Assembly (NCBI GenBank): GCA_913060865.1 | Contig: CAJXTU010000004.1 | Span: forward strand, 1-64,000 | DNA length: 64,000 nt | Direction: 5' to 3' | Source of the DNA: an uncultured Cycloclasticus sp. | Lineage (GTDB): Bacteria; Pseudomonadota; Gammaproteobacteria; Methylococcales; Cycloclasticaceae | Shown: positions 7,420 to 16,987 of the stretch, piece after piece | Position numbering within the stretch: the stretch's first letter is position 1 | Layout: each line of letters begins with the position of its first letter | Notes under the pieces: generated by a model | Told to the model about the DNA's origin: nothing | Seen by the model: the letters and a program-made list of their open reading frames with translations, nothing else | The model's database searches: none | Translations under genes and position numbers: made by a program

Positions 7420-7565
7420 AAATTGTCCAGCGCTGAAACCTACACTCAAAAACCTTCATGATTTCAGCATCCCATGCGCTTCAAGGAAAAACGGCCTGTT
7501 TAGCTTTGATTTTATATAGAAAAGCTAAGCCTGTTGGTTTTTTGTACCCCAAAAACCTAGTTAAA

Positions 7566-7653
7566 TGGCGGAGAGAGAGGGATTCGAACCCTCGGTACCT
7601 TGCGGTACACACGCTTTCCAGGCGTGCTCATTCGACCACTCTGACATCTCTCC
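7566..7653 (-). tRNA. tRNA-Ser (anticodon GGA)
   Basis: The 88-base RNA read on the minus strand begins GGAGAGATG and ends CTCTCTCCGCCA. The acceptor stem GGAGAGA/TCTCTCC, T-arm GGTTCGAATCC, long serine-type variable arm and encoded CCA are all visible. The anticodon loop CTGGAAA gives GGA (7619-7617), decoding UCC and UCU. It is a single gene behind its own promoter and directly downstream of uup. Confidence 0.96.
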
Positions 7654-7699
7654 AATATTAATCTATAAAACGCTGGTAGCTTGCATTTTTGGGCGGTGA

Positions 7700-7708
7700 A
7701 TTATATCA
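7700..7708 (-). promoter_or_regulatory. Extended -10 promoter of tRNA-Ser
   Basis: Minus strand: TGA-TATAAT (7708-7700), an extended -10 element, followed by the GC-rich discriminator TCACCGCCC typical of stringently controlled stable-RNA promoters. No good -35 is seen 17 bp upstream. The predicted leader is about 40 bases. Confidence 0.7.
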
Positions 7709-7734
7709 GTTAATTCAGGCCGTTGATTCATTTA

Positions 7735-9606
7735 TTACAACTGAGATTCCAACTCATCCCAACGTTGATATTTTTCTTGTAATTGCTGATCAATCGTTGA
7801 TAAATCGTTCATTTTTCTTTTTATCTCATCTCGATCCGCCGCATGAAATTCTGCTGTACTAGTTAACTGCTGTAAGCCCGCTAATGCCGTTTCAAGCTCT
7901 TCAATTTGTTTCGGTAATTCATCTAACTCTTTTTGAATTTTGAAACTTAACTTTGGTTTTTTATTTATTTTAGCAGGCTGCTTGCTTTCGCTAATCTGCT
8001 TTACTGGCTGTTCTACTTGACTGCTGTCTTTAATAACTTTGGCCCAATTCGGTAACTCACCCACATAGTCTGTAATAATGCCATCACCTTCAAAAAACCA
8101 AAAATTCGTCACGACATTTTCTAGAAATTTACGATCATGGCTAACCAGTAATAAGGTTCCATCATAATCGACGAGTAACTCTTCCAATAGTTCTAGTGTC
8201 TCAACATCAAGGTCATTTGTTGGTTCATCCATCACAATAAAGTTGGCGGGTTGACTAAATAACTTTGCCAATAAAATTCTGTTTCGTTCACCACCTGATA
8301 AAACTTTTGCGGGTGATCTTGCTCGTTCAGGTGCAAATAAGAAATCCCCTAGGTAACTGATAATGTGTCTATCACGCCCATTAATGGTGATACTTTCTCG
8401 ACCATCCGATACAAGGTCTATGACTGTTTTCTCTAAGTCTAATAGATCTCGGTGTTGATCAAAGTAAGCGACTTTTAATTTTGTTCCATGTTTGACCTGA
8501 CCTGAGTCCAGCTCAATTTCCTTTAACAAGGCTTTAATTAACGTGCTTTTACCAATACCATTTGGGCCCACTAGGCCAATCCGATCACCTCGCATTAGTC
8601 GACAAGAAAAATTATCCACCAGCTTCCGCCCGTCGTAAGCCACTGAGATATTTTCAGCCTCTATCACTAACTTACCTGACTTCTCGCCTGTCTCAACTTC
8701 AAGCTTTGCCGGACCGGCTAAGTTTCTACGATCAGCCCGTTCTCTGCGTAGTTGCTGTAAGGCTCGAACTCGCCCTTCATTTCTTGTTCTTCTAGCCTTA
8801 ATACCTTGCCTAATCCAGACCTCTTCACGTGCTAGTTTTTTGTCAAATTCTGCATTTGTTTTGGCTTCTGATTCCAGCGCCGCCGCCTTCCGTTCGAGAT
8901 ATTGTTCATAACTACACGACCAACTGGTTAACTGACCCCGGTCTATTTCTATAATACGCTTGGCTATATTTTGCAGGAAAACACGATCATGAGTAATACA
9001 TACAACTGCGCCGCGAAATGTGGTTAATTGTTTTTCCAACCAAACAATTGTTTCCATATCTAAGTGATTGGTCGGCTCATCCAGCAATAACACATCTGGA
9101 TCAATCACCAAAGCACGCGCTAACCCCACTCGACGTTTCCATCCGCCTGACATTTCATTTATTTTTTTATCTGCGGGCAAGTTTAAGCGGCTTAATACCG
9201 AGTCTACTCGTTGTTGTAACGACCAACCGTCTAAGGCTTCAAACTGATGTTGTACGCGCCCTAAGGCTTCTAAGTCTACCTCGGGGTCTAACAGCATATC
9301 GTGATAACGGGCAATTAAATGACCCACCTCGCCCAAACTATCGGCAACGGCTTCATAAACAGTCGCAGCCTCGGGTAATTTAGGCGACTGCTCAAGCGTC
9401 GCTATAACTACACCGGCTTGCCGCCACACTTGACCCGAGTCAGGTAATACTTCCCCTGCTAATACTTTTAGTAGGGTCGATTTACCTTCACCATTACGGC
9501 CAATTAAACCGACTCGTTCTTGCTCGTCTATTTGCAAGTTTGCTTTATCTAACACCGGCTTTAAACCGAACGCGACACTAACATTTTCAAATTTAAGCAA
9601 TGGCAT
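7735..9606 (-). CDS. uup: ABC-F ATPase Uup
   Basis: This soluble ABC-F protein (623 residues from ATG 9606) has two ATPase cassettes and no membrane domain. Cassette 1 has GRNGEGKST and the signature MSGGWKRRVGLARAL; cassette 2 has GPNGIGKST and LSGGERNRILLAKLF. Both carry [21 protein letters not shown] Walker B boxes. A C-terminal charged coiled coil (last about 65 residues) is diagnostic for Uup and binds branched DNA in E. coli. ABC-F proteins act on the ribosome E site. I rejected the 28-codon upstream extension because family members start MPLLKFENVSVAF. Its ATG lies 2 bp after the stop of the cinA-like gene, so translation is probably coupled. Confidence 0.95.
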   Translation of the reverse strand: MPLLKFENVSVAFGLKPVLDKANLQIDEQERVGLIGRNGEGKSTLLKVLAGEVLPDSGQVWRQAGVVIATLEQSPKLPEAATVYEAVADSLGEVGHLIARYHDMLLDPEVDLEALGRVQHQFEALDGWSLQQRVDSVLSRLNLPADKKINEMSGGWKRRVGLARALVIDPDVLLLDEPTNHLDMETIVWLEKQLTTFRGAVVCITHDRVFLQNIAKRIIEIDRGQLTSWSCSYEQYLERKAAALESEAKTNAEFDKKLAREEVWIRQGIKARRTRNEGRVRALQQLRRERADRRNLAGPAKLEVETGEKSGKLVIEAENISVAYDGRKLVDNFSCRLMRGDRIGLVGPNGIGKSTLIKALLKEIELDSGQVKHGTKLKVAYFDQHRDLLDLEKTVIDLVSDGRESITINGRDRHIISYLGDFLFAPERARSPAKVLSGGERNRILLAKLFSQPANFIVMDEPTNDLDVETLELLEELLVDYDGTLLLVSHDRKFLENVVTNFWFFEGDGIITDYVGELPNWAKVIKDSSQVEQPVKQISESKQPAKINKKPKLSFKIQKELDELPKQIEELETALAGLQQLTSTAEFHAADRDEIKRKMNDLSTIDQQLQEKYQRWDELESQL

Positions 9607-9608
9607 AA

Positions 9609-10820
9609 TTATACGTCTTGTAGGAATTTTCTTAACAAATTGAAGGCTAGCGCGGAAGCGACTGTTTGTTGTCGTAACGCTCGACCCCACACGTCCTTGC
9701 TACTAGAGATTAAGTGTTGGCCATCGGTCACTGCTGTATACACAGCCACCGTACTATCGTTAACTTTCTTATATATTTGCACAAGGCTTAAATTTGCCTT
9801 CTGGCGTGCATAGTTTTTTTTCGCCACTTCAGCCACTAGCGCTTCACTAATATCTTGCTGGACAAAACCAAACTCCAGCATTAAATCTGAGGCCTTCGGA
9901 CGAATCTCTGATTGAAGCAACCAATCTGCTTGGCATTGTCGTGCTATATCGCCTTGAGATAGTGTTTCGATTAGACTCAATGTTTGGTATTTTTCACTCA
10001 TCAATTGAGCGATGCAATCAGCTAAATTACTGACTGATTTATCCAGACCATCTACGGCAAAAACGCTACCTAGTAACGCGCCCTTCACCTCATCTATGTA
10101 TAACTGAATTTGTTCATCCGTATAATGTTTTGGGAATAGCAGCTTCAATTCGTTTTCTGGCATTCCAGCTCTAAAACTCACTCGTATATCATCGGCAATA
10201 TCCAAACCGTTCACTGCTTGCTGAATATCTGATTCACCCATGCCCATACTTCTAAAGGTAATCAACCTTGGTTGCTCAACTTTAAACTGGCGCTGTAAAT
10301 CAGCCAAAACAAAAGTATCCATCATCTGCTTCATTTCATACGGTACGCCTGGCATAAAATAAAATCGACAGCGACGGCCTACGGAAGCAAATCCGGGCGC
10401 TGTTCCCCAGCGATTATCAATACGTGTCGAGTTTTTCGGTAATAGGGCTTGCTTAGCATTAACCTCAGCCATTGGAACCTTCAGCGTAGCAAAAAAATCA
10501 CGTATCATCTCTAATGCTTCTTCATCTAACTCAAGTTCCACCTGAAATGCTTTGGCAAATGCTTCTGTTGTTAAGTCATCTTGTGTGGGGCCTAAACCAC
10601 CTGTGCACAAACAAAGGTCGGCTATCGTATCGACTTCTTTTAGCACTTGCACCAAATCCGCCAAATCATCTGCAACGGTGATATGCCTAATGATATCAAA
10701 CCCCAATATACGGCATTGATCCGCTAAATAAGCGGCATTGCTATCAACTAACGCCCCCGTAATCACTTCATCACCCTGTGAAAAAATAACGACTTTAGGT
10801 TTATCTGCACTATCCATCAA
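9609..10820 (-). CDS. cinA: CinA-like protein (MoaB/Mog domain plus degenerate CinA C-terminal domain, YfaY type)
   Basis: The 403-residue protein has an N-terminal molybdopterin-binding-like (MoaB/Mog) domain at about 8-175, with the motif CTGGLGPTQDDLTTEA, a central linker domain, then a region equivalent to the CinA/PncC NMN amidohydrolase domain (about 245-400). In that domain the usual AESCTGG nucleophile motif reads IETLSQGD, and the TGIAGPxGG motif is not recognisable, so deamidase activity is probably lost, as in E. coli YfaY. Function is therefore uncertain; pyrophosphatase-type activity of the N-terminal domain remains possible. It overlaps the DUF2797 gene by 11 bp and precedes uup by 2 bp. 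Confidence 0.88.
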   Translation of the reverse strand: MMDSADKPKVVIFSQGDEVITGALVDSNAAYLADQCRILGFDIIRHITVADDLADLVQVLKEVDTIADLCLCTGGLGPTQDDLTTEAFAKAFQVELELDEEALEMIRDFFATLKVPMAEVNAKQALLPKNSTRIDNRWGTAPGFASVGRRCRFYFMPGVPYEMKQMMDTFVLADLQRQFKVEQPRLITFRSMGMGESDIQQAVNGLDIADDIRVSFRAGMPENELKLLFPKHYTDEQIQLYIDEVKGALLGSVFAVDGLDKSVSNLADCIAQLMSEKYQTLSLIETLSQGDIARQCQADWLLQSEIRPKASDLMLEFGFVQQDISEALVAEVAKKNYARQKANLSLVQIYKKVNDSTVAVYTAVTDGQHLISSSKDVWGRALRQQTVASALAFNLLRKFLQDV

Positions 10821-11628
10821 ACTGGATCCTGTAACTGGTGAACTTTCGTATATTTAACACCCCAGTATCAAATATCAAGTACTGCCCTTTTATGCCCATC
10901 AGCACTCCTTCTATCTCAGGGGTTTTGTCGAAATTAAAGGAGCTGACTTTCGTTGGGTATTCAAGAACAGGGTATTTAATTTCTACTGGATCAATGTCCT
11001 CAATAAGCGTTATATCACTCTCTTTATTAGCCGCTTGTATCGCGTTTAATTCACTGTCTGCTGCTTGAATAAGTCGATCTCTTTCCTCAAGTAGGTTTTT
11101 CGGTTCTGCAAGACCTTTCAGCATTTTTCTCCAATCAGTTTTATCAGACACGTGTTTTTTCATGGCCATTTCAACCTGGCCTGATTGTAAACGTGTTTTG
11201 ACTTTAAAAATTGGCAGTGCTTGTGTTGCACCTTGATCAATCCAGCGTGTGGGTACTTGTGTGTGGCGTGTGATGCCTACTTTTAGACCCGACGAGTTTG
11301 CCAAATAAACAAAGTGATCTTGGAAACAAAATTCTTCACCCCAACTCGGTTCTCGACACGTGCCTAAATGATAATGGCATGTTTCTGGTTTCATAATACA
11401 TAAATCACATTGTGCCAGTTTCGTCATACACGGGTAGCAAAAACCCTGACTGTAGCTTTTCTTTGTTTTCTTACCACAGTGCAAGCAGTTGATTTCACCT
11501 TGATAGGTCAACTTAATCGTTTTTCCTATGTACGGATTTAATTGAATCAACTCGTCACCTATTGGCAATGCATACTCAACAGGCTCTGTTAGCTTGGTGA
11601 GCATTTTTTTTATCTGGCCTTCAATCAT
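10810..11628 (-). CDS. DUF2797 family protein, putative zinc-binding
   Basis: The 272-residue protein matches DUF2797. It has a cysteine-rich N-terminal half (CLHCGK near 48, CYPC, CDLC and CHYHLGTC by about 95) that can hold two or three zinc sites. A core follows with FVYLANSSGLKVGIT and PTRWIDQGAT. The YLA...KVGIT segment followed by R recalls the start of a GIY-YIG nuclease fold; this is my inference and no function is established. It heads a probable operon with cinA-like and uup, overlapping cinA by 11 bp. Confidence 0.85.
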   Translation of the reverse strand: MIEGQIKKMLTKLTEPVEYALPIGDELIQLNPYIGKTIKLTYQGEINCLHCGKKTKKSYSQGFCYPCMTKLAQCDLCIMKPETCHYHLGTCREPSWGEEFCFQDHFVYLANSSGLKVGITRHTQVPTRWIDQGATQALPIFKVKTRLQSGQVEMAMKKHVSDKTDWRKMLKGLAEPKNLLEERDRLIQAADSELNAIQAANKESDITLIEDIDPVEIKYPVLEYPTKVSSFNFDKTPEIEGVLMGIKGQYLIFDTGVLNIRKFTSYRIQFDG

Positions 11629-11710
11629 GCTTTATATCCTAATTCAATTAAACTTTACTTTCTAAATGCAGGGGGCAAAACAGCCATCTGCTTGTATGAA
11701 ATCGATTTAT

Positions 11711-12277
11711 TTATGACGATAAGAAATCGAATGTTTTATCTAAGTAGTTTTCATAATCCGTAAACCCATGATCGCCGCCTTCAATCACAAGTTGTTCACT
11801 ACCTTGGTAATAATCGACTCCTTTCTGGAAATCTAAGACCTCATCCCCTGTTTGTGTTAGCAGGAGAAAATTTTTAGCTTGGGTCAGCTTAGGTACGTGC
11901 AATTTTTCTAATTCCTTCAAATGCTCTTCAGTAAAATTAAAAACCTCATCCGTGTGATAGTTCGCATTTTCACCTAATACATTTCGCAATAACACATGGG
12001 CCTCTACCGCTGGGTTGATTAACACCGCTTTTTTAGCATACTTTTGAGCTAAAAAAGTTGCATAAAACCCACCTAGTGAGCTGCCAATGAGCCCCCATGG
12101 GGTATTGCCTAAACTCGCTATGTGGGCCTCAATCATTAACATTGCTTGCGCGGGAGAGTGTGGTAAATCGCTTAGGAATAAAGTGTCGTTATCACGTTGC
12201 TCAATATAGTTCTTAACTAACTGTGCTTTAAATGAAGCGACAGAACTACAAAAGCCATGTAAATAAATAATATGCAT
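11711..12277 (-). CDS. yqiA: YqiA-like esterase (UPF0227, alpha/beta hydrolase)
   Basis: This compact 188-residue alpha/beta hydrolase without a signal peptide begins MHIIYLHGFCSS with the oxyanion-loop HGF. The nucleophile elbow is GSSLGG (Ser at about 77). An acidic residue follows in TGDEVL and the catalytic His in GGDHGF near the C-terminus. The E. coli homologue hydrolyses short acyl esters; the natural substrate is unknown. In E. coli it lies with cpdA and parE, but here it stands between the DUF2797 gene and a large signalling gene, so context says nothing more. Confidence 0.88.
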   Translation of the reverse strand: MHIIYLHGFCSSVASFKAQLVKNYIEQRDNDTLFLSDLPHSPAQAMLMIEAHIASLGNTPWGLIGSSLGGFYATFLAQKYAKKAVLINPAVEAHVLLRNVLGENANYHTDEVFNFTEEHLKELEKLHVPKLTQAKNFLLLTQTGDEVLDFQKGVDYYQGSEQLVIEGGDHGFTDYENYLDKTFDFLSS

Positions 12278-12359
12278 GGATCAATCGGTAATAAAAAATA
12301 ATACGATAGGATAACCGACCCGTTGCAGGCTCGCCATCATTAACGATCAGTTAGTCATA

Positions 12360-15300
12360 TTAATGAATGCTGGCAGGGTCGTTAGATACCCCAGCATATT
12401 CTGCAATAAATGCGTCTTCAGATAACGGTTTGTTAATCAAATAACCTTGAATCAAATCACACTTATGTTCCGCTAAGAAGTCGTATTGCTCCTGTGATTC
12501 GACACCTTCAGCAACCACTTTCATGCCTAAATTGTGAGCCAAAACAATCATCCCATCAACAACAGCCATATCTGCTTTATTGTCAGGAATCTCTTTAATG
12601 AACTCCATATCCAGCTTTAATGTACTGGCGGGTAATTGTTTTATGTAACTAAATGACGAATACCCTGTGCCAAAATCATCAATAGAAATACTCACGCCCA
12701 TTTCTTTAATTTCATTTAACTTTCCGAGCATGGCATCAATATTGTCTAACACCATCGTTTCGGTGACTTCCAACTCCAAATATTTTGGATCTAACTCATA
12801 CTTGTCCAAACAAGTGCTCACCAAGCTTACAAAATTCTCTTCTGCCATTTGCACAGCAGATACATTAACCGCTACCGTGCCATAGTAAGCATTCTCAGTT
12901 TGCCATTTTTTAGTCGTGGCACAGGCGGTATCCAACACCCATAGACCAATTTCTTTAATCAAGCCCATCTCTTCGGCAACGGGTATAAATTCAGCCGGTG
13001 ACACCATACCTCTTAAACGATGCTCCCAACGAACCAAGGCTTCTGACCCTATCACCTGACCTGTTAATGTGTCTTGTTTAGGTTGGAAGTACAACGACAA
13101 TTCATTATCCGTTAATACTTTTCTCAATTCTGTTTCCACACGCATTCTTTGTTCTAACACGTCGCTCATGTCTTGTGTATAAGCTCGGTAAGTATTTCTG
13201 CCAGCCGCTTTCGCTCTATACATGGCTGTATCTGCATTTTTCAACAACGCGTCTTTTGACAAGCCATCATCAGGGTACATGGCAATCCCGATACTCACAC
13301 CAGCAAAAACTTCATTTCCAGCTAGATTAAAGGGCTCTTTTAACGCCGCCAACATCGATTCTGCTACTTGCTCAGGGGTTCCATCATCCTTCACATTGCT
13401 CAACACAACAACAAACTCATCACCACCAATTCGTGCCAACATATCGCCGGACCTAATGCAATTCTTTAACCGCCCAGACAACGCTTTAAGAAGAATATCA
13501 CCCGCCTCATGACCCATGCTGTCATTTATATCTTTAAAGCGATCAAGATCGACAAAGAAGACAGCCACTCGAGTTTCTGATCTTTTCGCGTGTTCTAGTT
13601 CTTGCTGGAACTGTTCAACAAAGGCTGTTCTATTTGGCAACCCCGTCAACGCATCTTTATAGGCTAACTTATGCACATGTTGATCCGCAGATTGCTTAGC
13701 CAGCAATCGTTTAACTCGTTGCCTTAAAACGGAGAGGTTAATGGGTTTGGGAACGAAATCAGCCGCGCCACTTTCAAACGCTAAATCCACCGATTTTTCA
13801 CTTTCTAGAGCCGTTGTAATGAGTACTGGAACATTAGCACCACCCGGCAACGCTTTAATCTCTTTACATGCCTCAAAGCCATCCTTGATAGGCATCATCG
13901 CATCCATAATAATCACGTTAGGTCTTAGTACTTGGAACAGCCTAACCGCATCTCGGCCATTCGCGCCTAACTCAACTTGATAACCTTCTCGCTCAAGTAC
14001 GCTCGCCACCGTCATTCGTGTGCTTTGGTCATCATCAACAATTAAAACAACTTCTTTAGTTCTTTTTGATTGCCCACCGTCTGATATTTTCAACGTGGCT
14101 AGCTTGCTGTTCAACGCCGCTTCAACTAAAGAAAACTCATGCTCTAACCGCACTATAAAGGGTGCAATAACATTTTCATCTAGCGTCTTTTGAGACCAAG
14201 TATTTTCTATTTCCAAACAAACCGACACAAGGCCCTCTGCACCCAAGTTACGAGAGCTACCTTTAATTTTGTGTGCCACATCTAGGCATTTAGTCGTATC
14301 CCCAGCCTCCATCGCAGCAATTAATGTCACGATGTATATAGGGGCGTCTAATAAATATGATTGAACAATTTGTTGAATTCCACTGCCCGTATTAATCACT
14401 AATTCCTTGAAGACAGAATCATTAATAACCGAGCCGTCTGAAACTTCCAAATCAATATCAGAGAAGTACTCGTCATTTAAAGGATACCCGAATTCTTTTT
14501 CAAGTTGTACAAGTAGCTCCGGCAGCTGAAATGGCTTCAATAAATAGCCATTCATTCCACTCTTAATTCCGTTTTCAAACTGACCCTGTTGATCTTGTGC
14601 GGTTAACGCAATAATAATGGGCTGCTTAATCTCTGCATCTAATTCGCGAATCGCTTTAGTCGCTTCATAGCCATCCATTATCGGCATATTACAATCCATT
14701 AAAACAAGGTCATATGAATTTTCTTTACATGCTTTTAAAGCCTCTTCGCCATTATTAGCAACATCGGATTCAACACCAATTTCTTTAAGCGTTGCCGTCG
14801 CTACCAATTGATTGGTTGCATTATCATCAACCACAAGCACTCTCAAACTTTGCAACATATCGTAGCTATTGGTCTTAAGCCCAACTCTTTCTTGAGCAGG
14901 CTCTTTATTCCCCGAAAACACATCAACTAACGTCATTCTCAACTTTGCATAACGCACAGGGCGGTCTATTGATCCCGAGAAAGGTACATCAGAATCATCA
15001 ACAAAGTTTACTCTGCTTCCAAACCTCACCATTGGTATTAGCTTTGTATCAGCAAACACTTCACCTTTTTTGAAATTTGCTAGGAAGTCACTCATATCAC
15101 CCGAGCTATAATCCACATTAAATAGGCAAACCTCGGGAAGCCCCCTAGACTCAGCCTCAAGATTTAGATTTAGCACTGCTTCATCTAAGCTATCGACCGC
15201 TTCACACGTCATTCCCCAAGATTCAAAGATACCTTTAATATACTTGCTTGTTTCGCTAAACGGCTCAACTAACAAAACCCTCTTACTTGCTAACAACTCA

Positions 15301-16784
15301 ACCTCATCGGCTGGCTCTTCAAAAGCGATATTATGTGCTTGCATCGGAAGCAATACTTTAAAACACGATCCTTCATCAACCGTACTTGTCACCGAAACGG
15401 AACCACCCATTAGTTCTGTCATTTGATTAACTATCGTCAACCCTAGCCCTGTTCCACCATATTGATTCGACTTTTCGGCGCTAACTTGACCGAACGGTCT
15501 AAAAATATCCTCTAACGAACCGTCAGGGATCCCTACGCCGGTATCGGTCACCGATATTTCAATCAATGCCCGACCATTTGACTGAGACACAACGTTCGCA
15601 GCAAGCGTAATATGACCCAAGGTTGTGAACTTAACCGCATTATTTAATAAATTGCCAATGACTTGACGGATTCTAGTAGCGTCACCACGTACAAATAACA
15701 CACCATTAGTAGGTAAATCTAAGCAAAGTTCTAAATCTTTTGTTTGAGTCTTTTCTGCATATAACAGAGCAATTTGTTCTAGTAACAACCTCAAATCAAG
15801 ATCCTTTAGATCTAATTCAAAATGGCCCGATTCCATTTTACTAAAGTCCAACACATCGTTAATCATTTGAAGCAACGAGTCACCCGATTTACTAGCCACC
15901 TCAAGATACTCATGCTGGTGTTGTGGTAAGCCCATTTCTTTTAACAAATTAACCATCCCTAAAATACCATTAAGGGGGGTTCTAATTTCATGGCTCACAT
16001 TCGCGGCAAAGTCGGATTTAATCTTAGCCATTTGCACGGCTTGGTCTCTCGACTCCTCAAGCTCACTACTTCTTTCTTCAATCATCTTCATCATTTGATT
16101 GAATGATTCAGACATTTGGCTGAATTCTGCTGAAGCGCCATAATCAGCCCTGAGTCCCGTTTCGCCTGAAGCAGCTTGAATCATAATAGACGAGAAGCCT
16201 TCTAACGGCCTAGTTAAACGCCTAACTAATAAACCGGTAAGGAGCAGCAAAAACAGCGCGACAGTAACAATAGCCCCTGCATTAGTAAGAAATATTGATC
16301 CTATATACGTTGCTACTGAAGGGCGATCGACTATAACCATCAGGTAATTGACAGCACCTTCGTCAGCTTTATTTATTTGAACAGTGAAATAAAGCGCGTG
16401 CTCTGTCTCTCGCTCAAGTCTAACGCCTTTAAGGTTAACATCTTGCCAACCTTGGATTGTTTCATAGTCGTTACCCTTTTTAAAAGCAAATTGTTCCTTG
16501 AAATCCTCATCAAACAAAATGATTTTCTGCACGCCTTGAAATTCTTTAAACGATTTAAATAAACGGCTTAACAGTTCCTCCTTACTTCCTGAAAAAGGAA
16601 TCTGCGCTTGATTTGCCAATGCCATTGTAATGACTTTGCTTTGGCTTACATATGCAGTACGCTCTCTTTCGTAGGCAACATAAGAAATAAAAGCTGAAGA
16701 GGCAATCGACAGAAAGACTACACTCAACAAAAGTGCTCTATTTAATTGCTGACTAAATCGCTTATTAACTGTTTTTACATTCAT
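12360..16784 (-). CDS. Membrane hybrid histidine kinase fused to REC-GGDEF-EAL (1474 residues)
   Basis: Order of domains: TM1 (about 16-38), periplasmic sensor to about 165, TM2 (about 168-190), HAMP, HisKA with H265 in VSHEIRTPLNG, HATPase (about 365-480 with DTGVGIPDG), a degenerate receiver (about 500-620, VDYSS at the acidic pocket), a canonical receiver with D697, Hpt with H838 (AHKIKGSSRN), a third receiver with D961, GGDEF at 1120-1124 with intact upstream I-site RSGD, and EAL at 1248 with DDFGTGYSS and AEGVES. The front resembles GacS/BarA hybrid kinases. Both c-di-GMP synthase and phosphodiesterase motifs look intact. All phosphorelay steps could run within one chain. It is monocistronic with no partner regulator adjacent. 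Confidence 0.93.
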   Translation of the reverse strand: MNVKTVNKRFSQQLNRALLLSVVFLSIASSAFISYVAYERERTAYVSQSKVITMALANQAQIPFSGSKEELLSRLFKSFKEFQGVQKIILFDEDFKEQFAFKKGNDYETIQGWQDVNLKGVRLERETEHALYFTVQINKADEGAVNYLMVIVDRPSVATYIGSIFLTNAGAIVTVALFLLLLTGLLVRRLTRPLEGFSSIMIQAASGETGLRADYGASAEFSQMSESFNQMMKMIEERSSELEESRDQAVQMAKIKSDFAANVSHEIRTPLNGILGMVNLLKEMGLPQHQHEYLEVASKSGDSLLQMINDVLDFSKMESGHFELDLKDLDLRLLLEQIALLYAEKTQTKDLELCLDLPTNGVLFVRGDATRIRQVIGNLLNNAVKFTTLGHITLAANVVSQSNGRALIEISVTDTGVGIPDGSLEDIFRPFGQVSAEKSNQYGGTGLGLTIVNQMTELMGGSVSVTSTVDEGSCFKVLLPMQAHNIAFEEPADEVELLASKRVLLVEPFSETSKYIKGIFESWGMTCEAVDSLDEAVLNLNLEAESRGLPEVCLFNVDYSSGDMSDFLANFKKGEVFADTKLIPMVRFGSRVNFVDDSDVPFSGSIDRPVRYAKLRMTLVDVFSGNKEPAQERVGLKTNSYDMLQSLRVLVVDDNATNQLVATATLKEIGVESDVANNGEEALKACKENSYDLVLMDCNMPIMDGYEATKAIRELDAEIKQPIIIALTAQDQQGQFENGIKSGMNGYLLKPFQLPELLVQLEKEFGYPLNDEYFSDIDLEVSDGSVINDSVFKELVINTGSGIQQIVQSYLLDAPIYIVTLIAAMEAGDTTKCLDVAHKIKGSSRNLGAEGLVSVCLEIENTWSQKTLDENVIAPFIVRLEHEFSLVEAALNSKLATLKISDGGQSKRTKEVVLIVDDDQSTRMTVASVLEREGYQVELGANGRDAVRLFQVLRPNVIIMDAMMPIKDGFEACKEIKALPGGANVPVLITTALESEKSVDLAFESGAADFVPKPINLSVLRQRVKRLLAKQSADQHVHKLAYKDALTGLPNRTAFVEQFQQELEHAKRSETRVAVFFVDLDRFKDINDSMGHEAGDILLKALSGRLKNCIRSGDMLARIGGDEFVVVLSNVKDDGTPEQVAESMLAALKEPFNLAGNEVFAGVSIGIAMYPDDGLSKDALLKNADTAMYRAKAAGRNTYRAYTQDMSDVLEQRMRVETELRKVLTDNELSLYFQPKQDTLTGQVIGSEALVRWEHRLRGMVSPAEFIPVAEEMGLIKEIGLWVLDTACATTKKWQTENAYYGTVAVNVSAVQMAEENFVSLVSTCLDKYELDPKYLELEVTETMVLDNIDAMLGKLNEIKEMGVSISIDDFGTGYSSFSYIKQLPASTLKLDMEFIKEIPDNKADMAVVDGMIVLAHNLGMKVVAEGVESQEQYDFLAEHKCDLIQGYLINKPLSEDAFIAEYAGVSNDPASIH

Positions 16785-16946
16785 TAACTCGATATTTTTA
16801 TGCTATTAAAGTCCATTTTTCCAACGTTTTTATGGCGCTAGTAAATTCAATTCAACACATATTTAGTTATAGCCTAGTTGAAAATCAATAGCCCCCCCCA
16901 ACATCAAGCTTCTAAAATTTCCATCCGCAATAGCTTTGCGCACCGT

Positions 16947-16952
16947 TATAAT
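16947..16952 (+). promoter_or_regulatory. Consensus -10 box before pyrF
   Basis: TATAAT at 16947-16952 is perfectly consensus and would start transcription near 16959, about 29 bases before ATG 16988. No good -35 hexamer is visible 16-18 bp upstream. Confidence 0.4.
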
Positions 16953-16987
16953 AGTCCTTATTCATCAAATTTATGGAGTGGCGCATC

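Noticed and set aside
7500-7557. Two inverted repeats downstream of tRNA-Ser (TTAGCTTT/AAAGCTAA and GGTTTTT/AAAAACC)
   Set aside because: They are AT-rich and one could end the tRNA transcript, but neither has a clear stem plus T-run in the right order.
7458-7661. 67-codon plus-strand frame
   Set aside because: It runs across the tRNA-Ser gene antisense and has no protein features.
16890-16899. C homopolymer before pyrF as a phase-variable tract
   Set aside because: It is only eight to nine bases and not within a promoter spacer or coding sequence.
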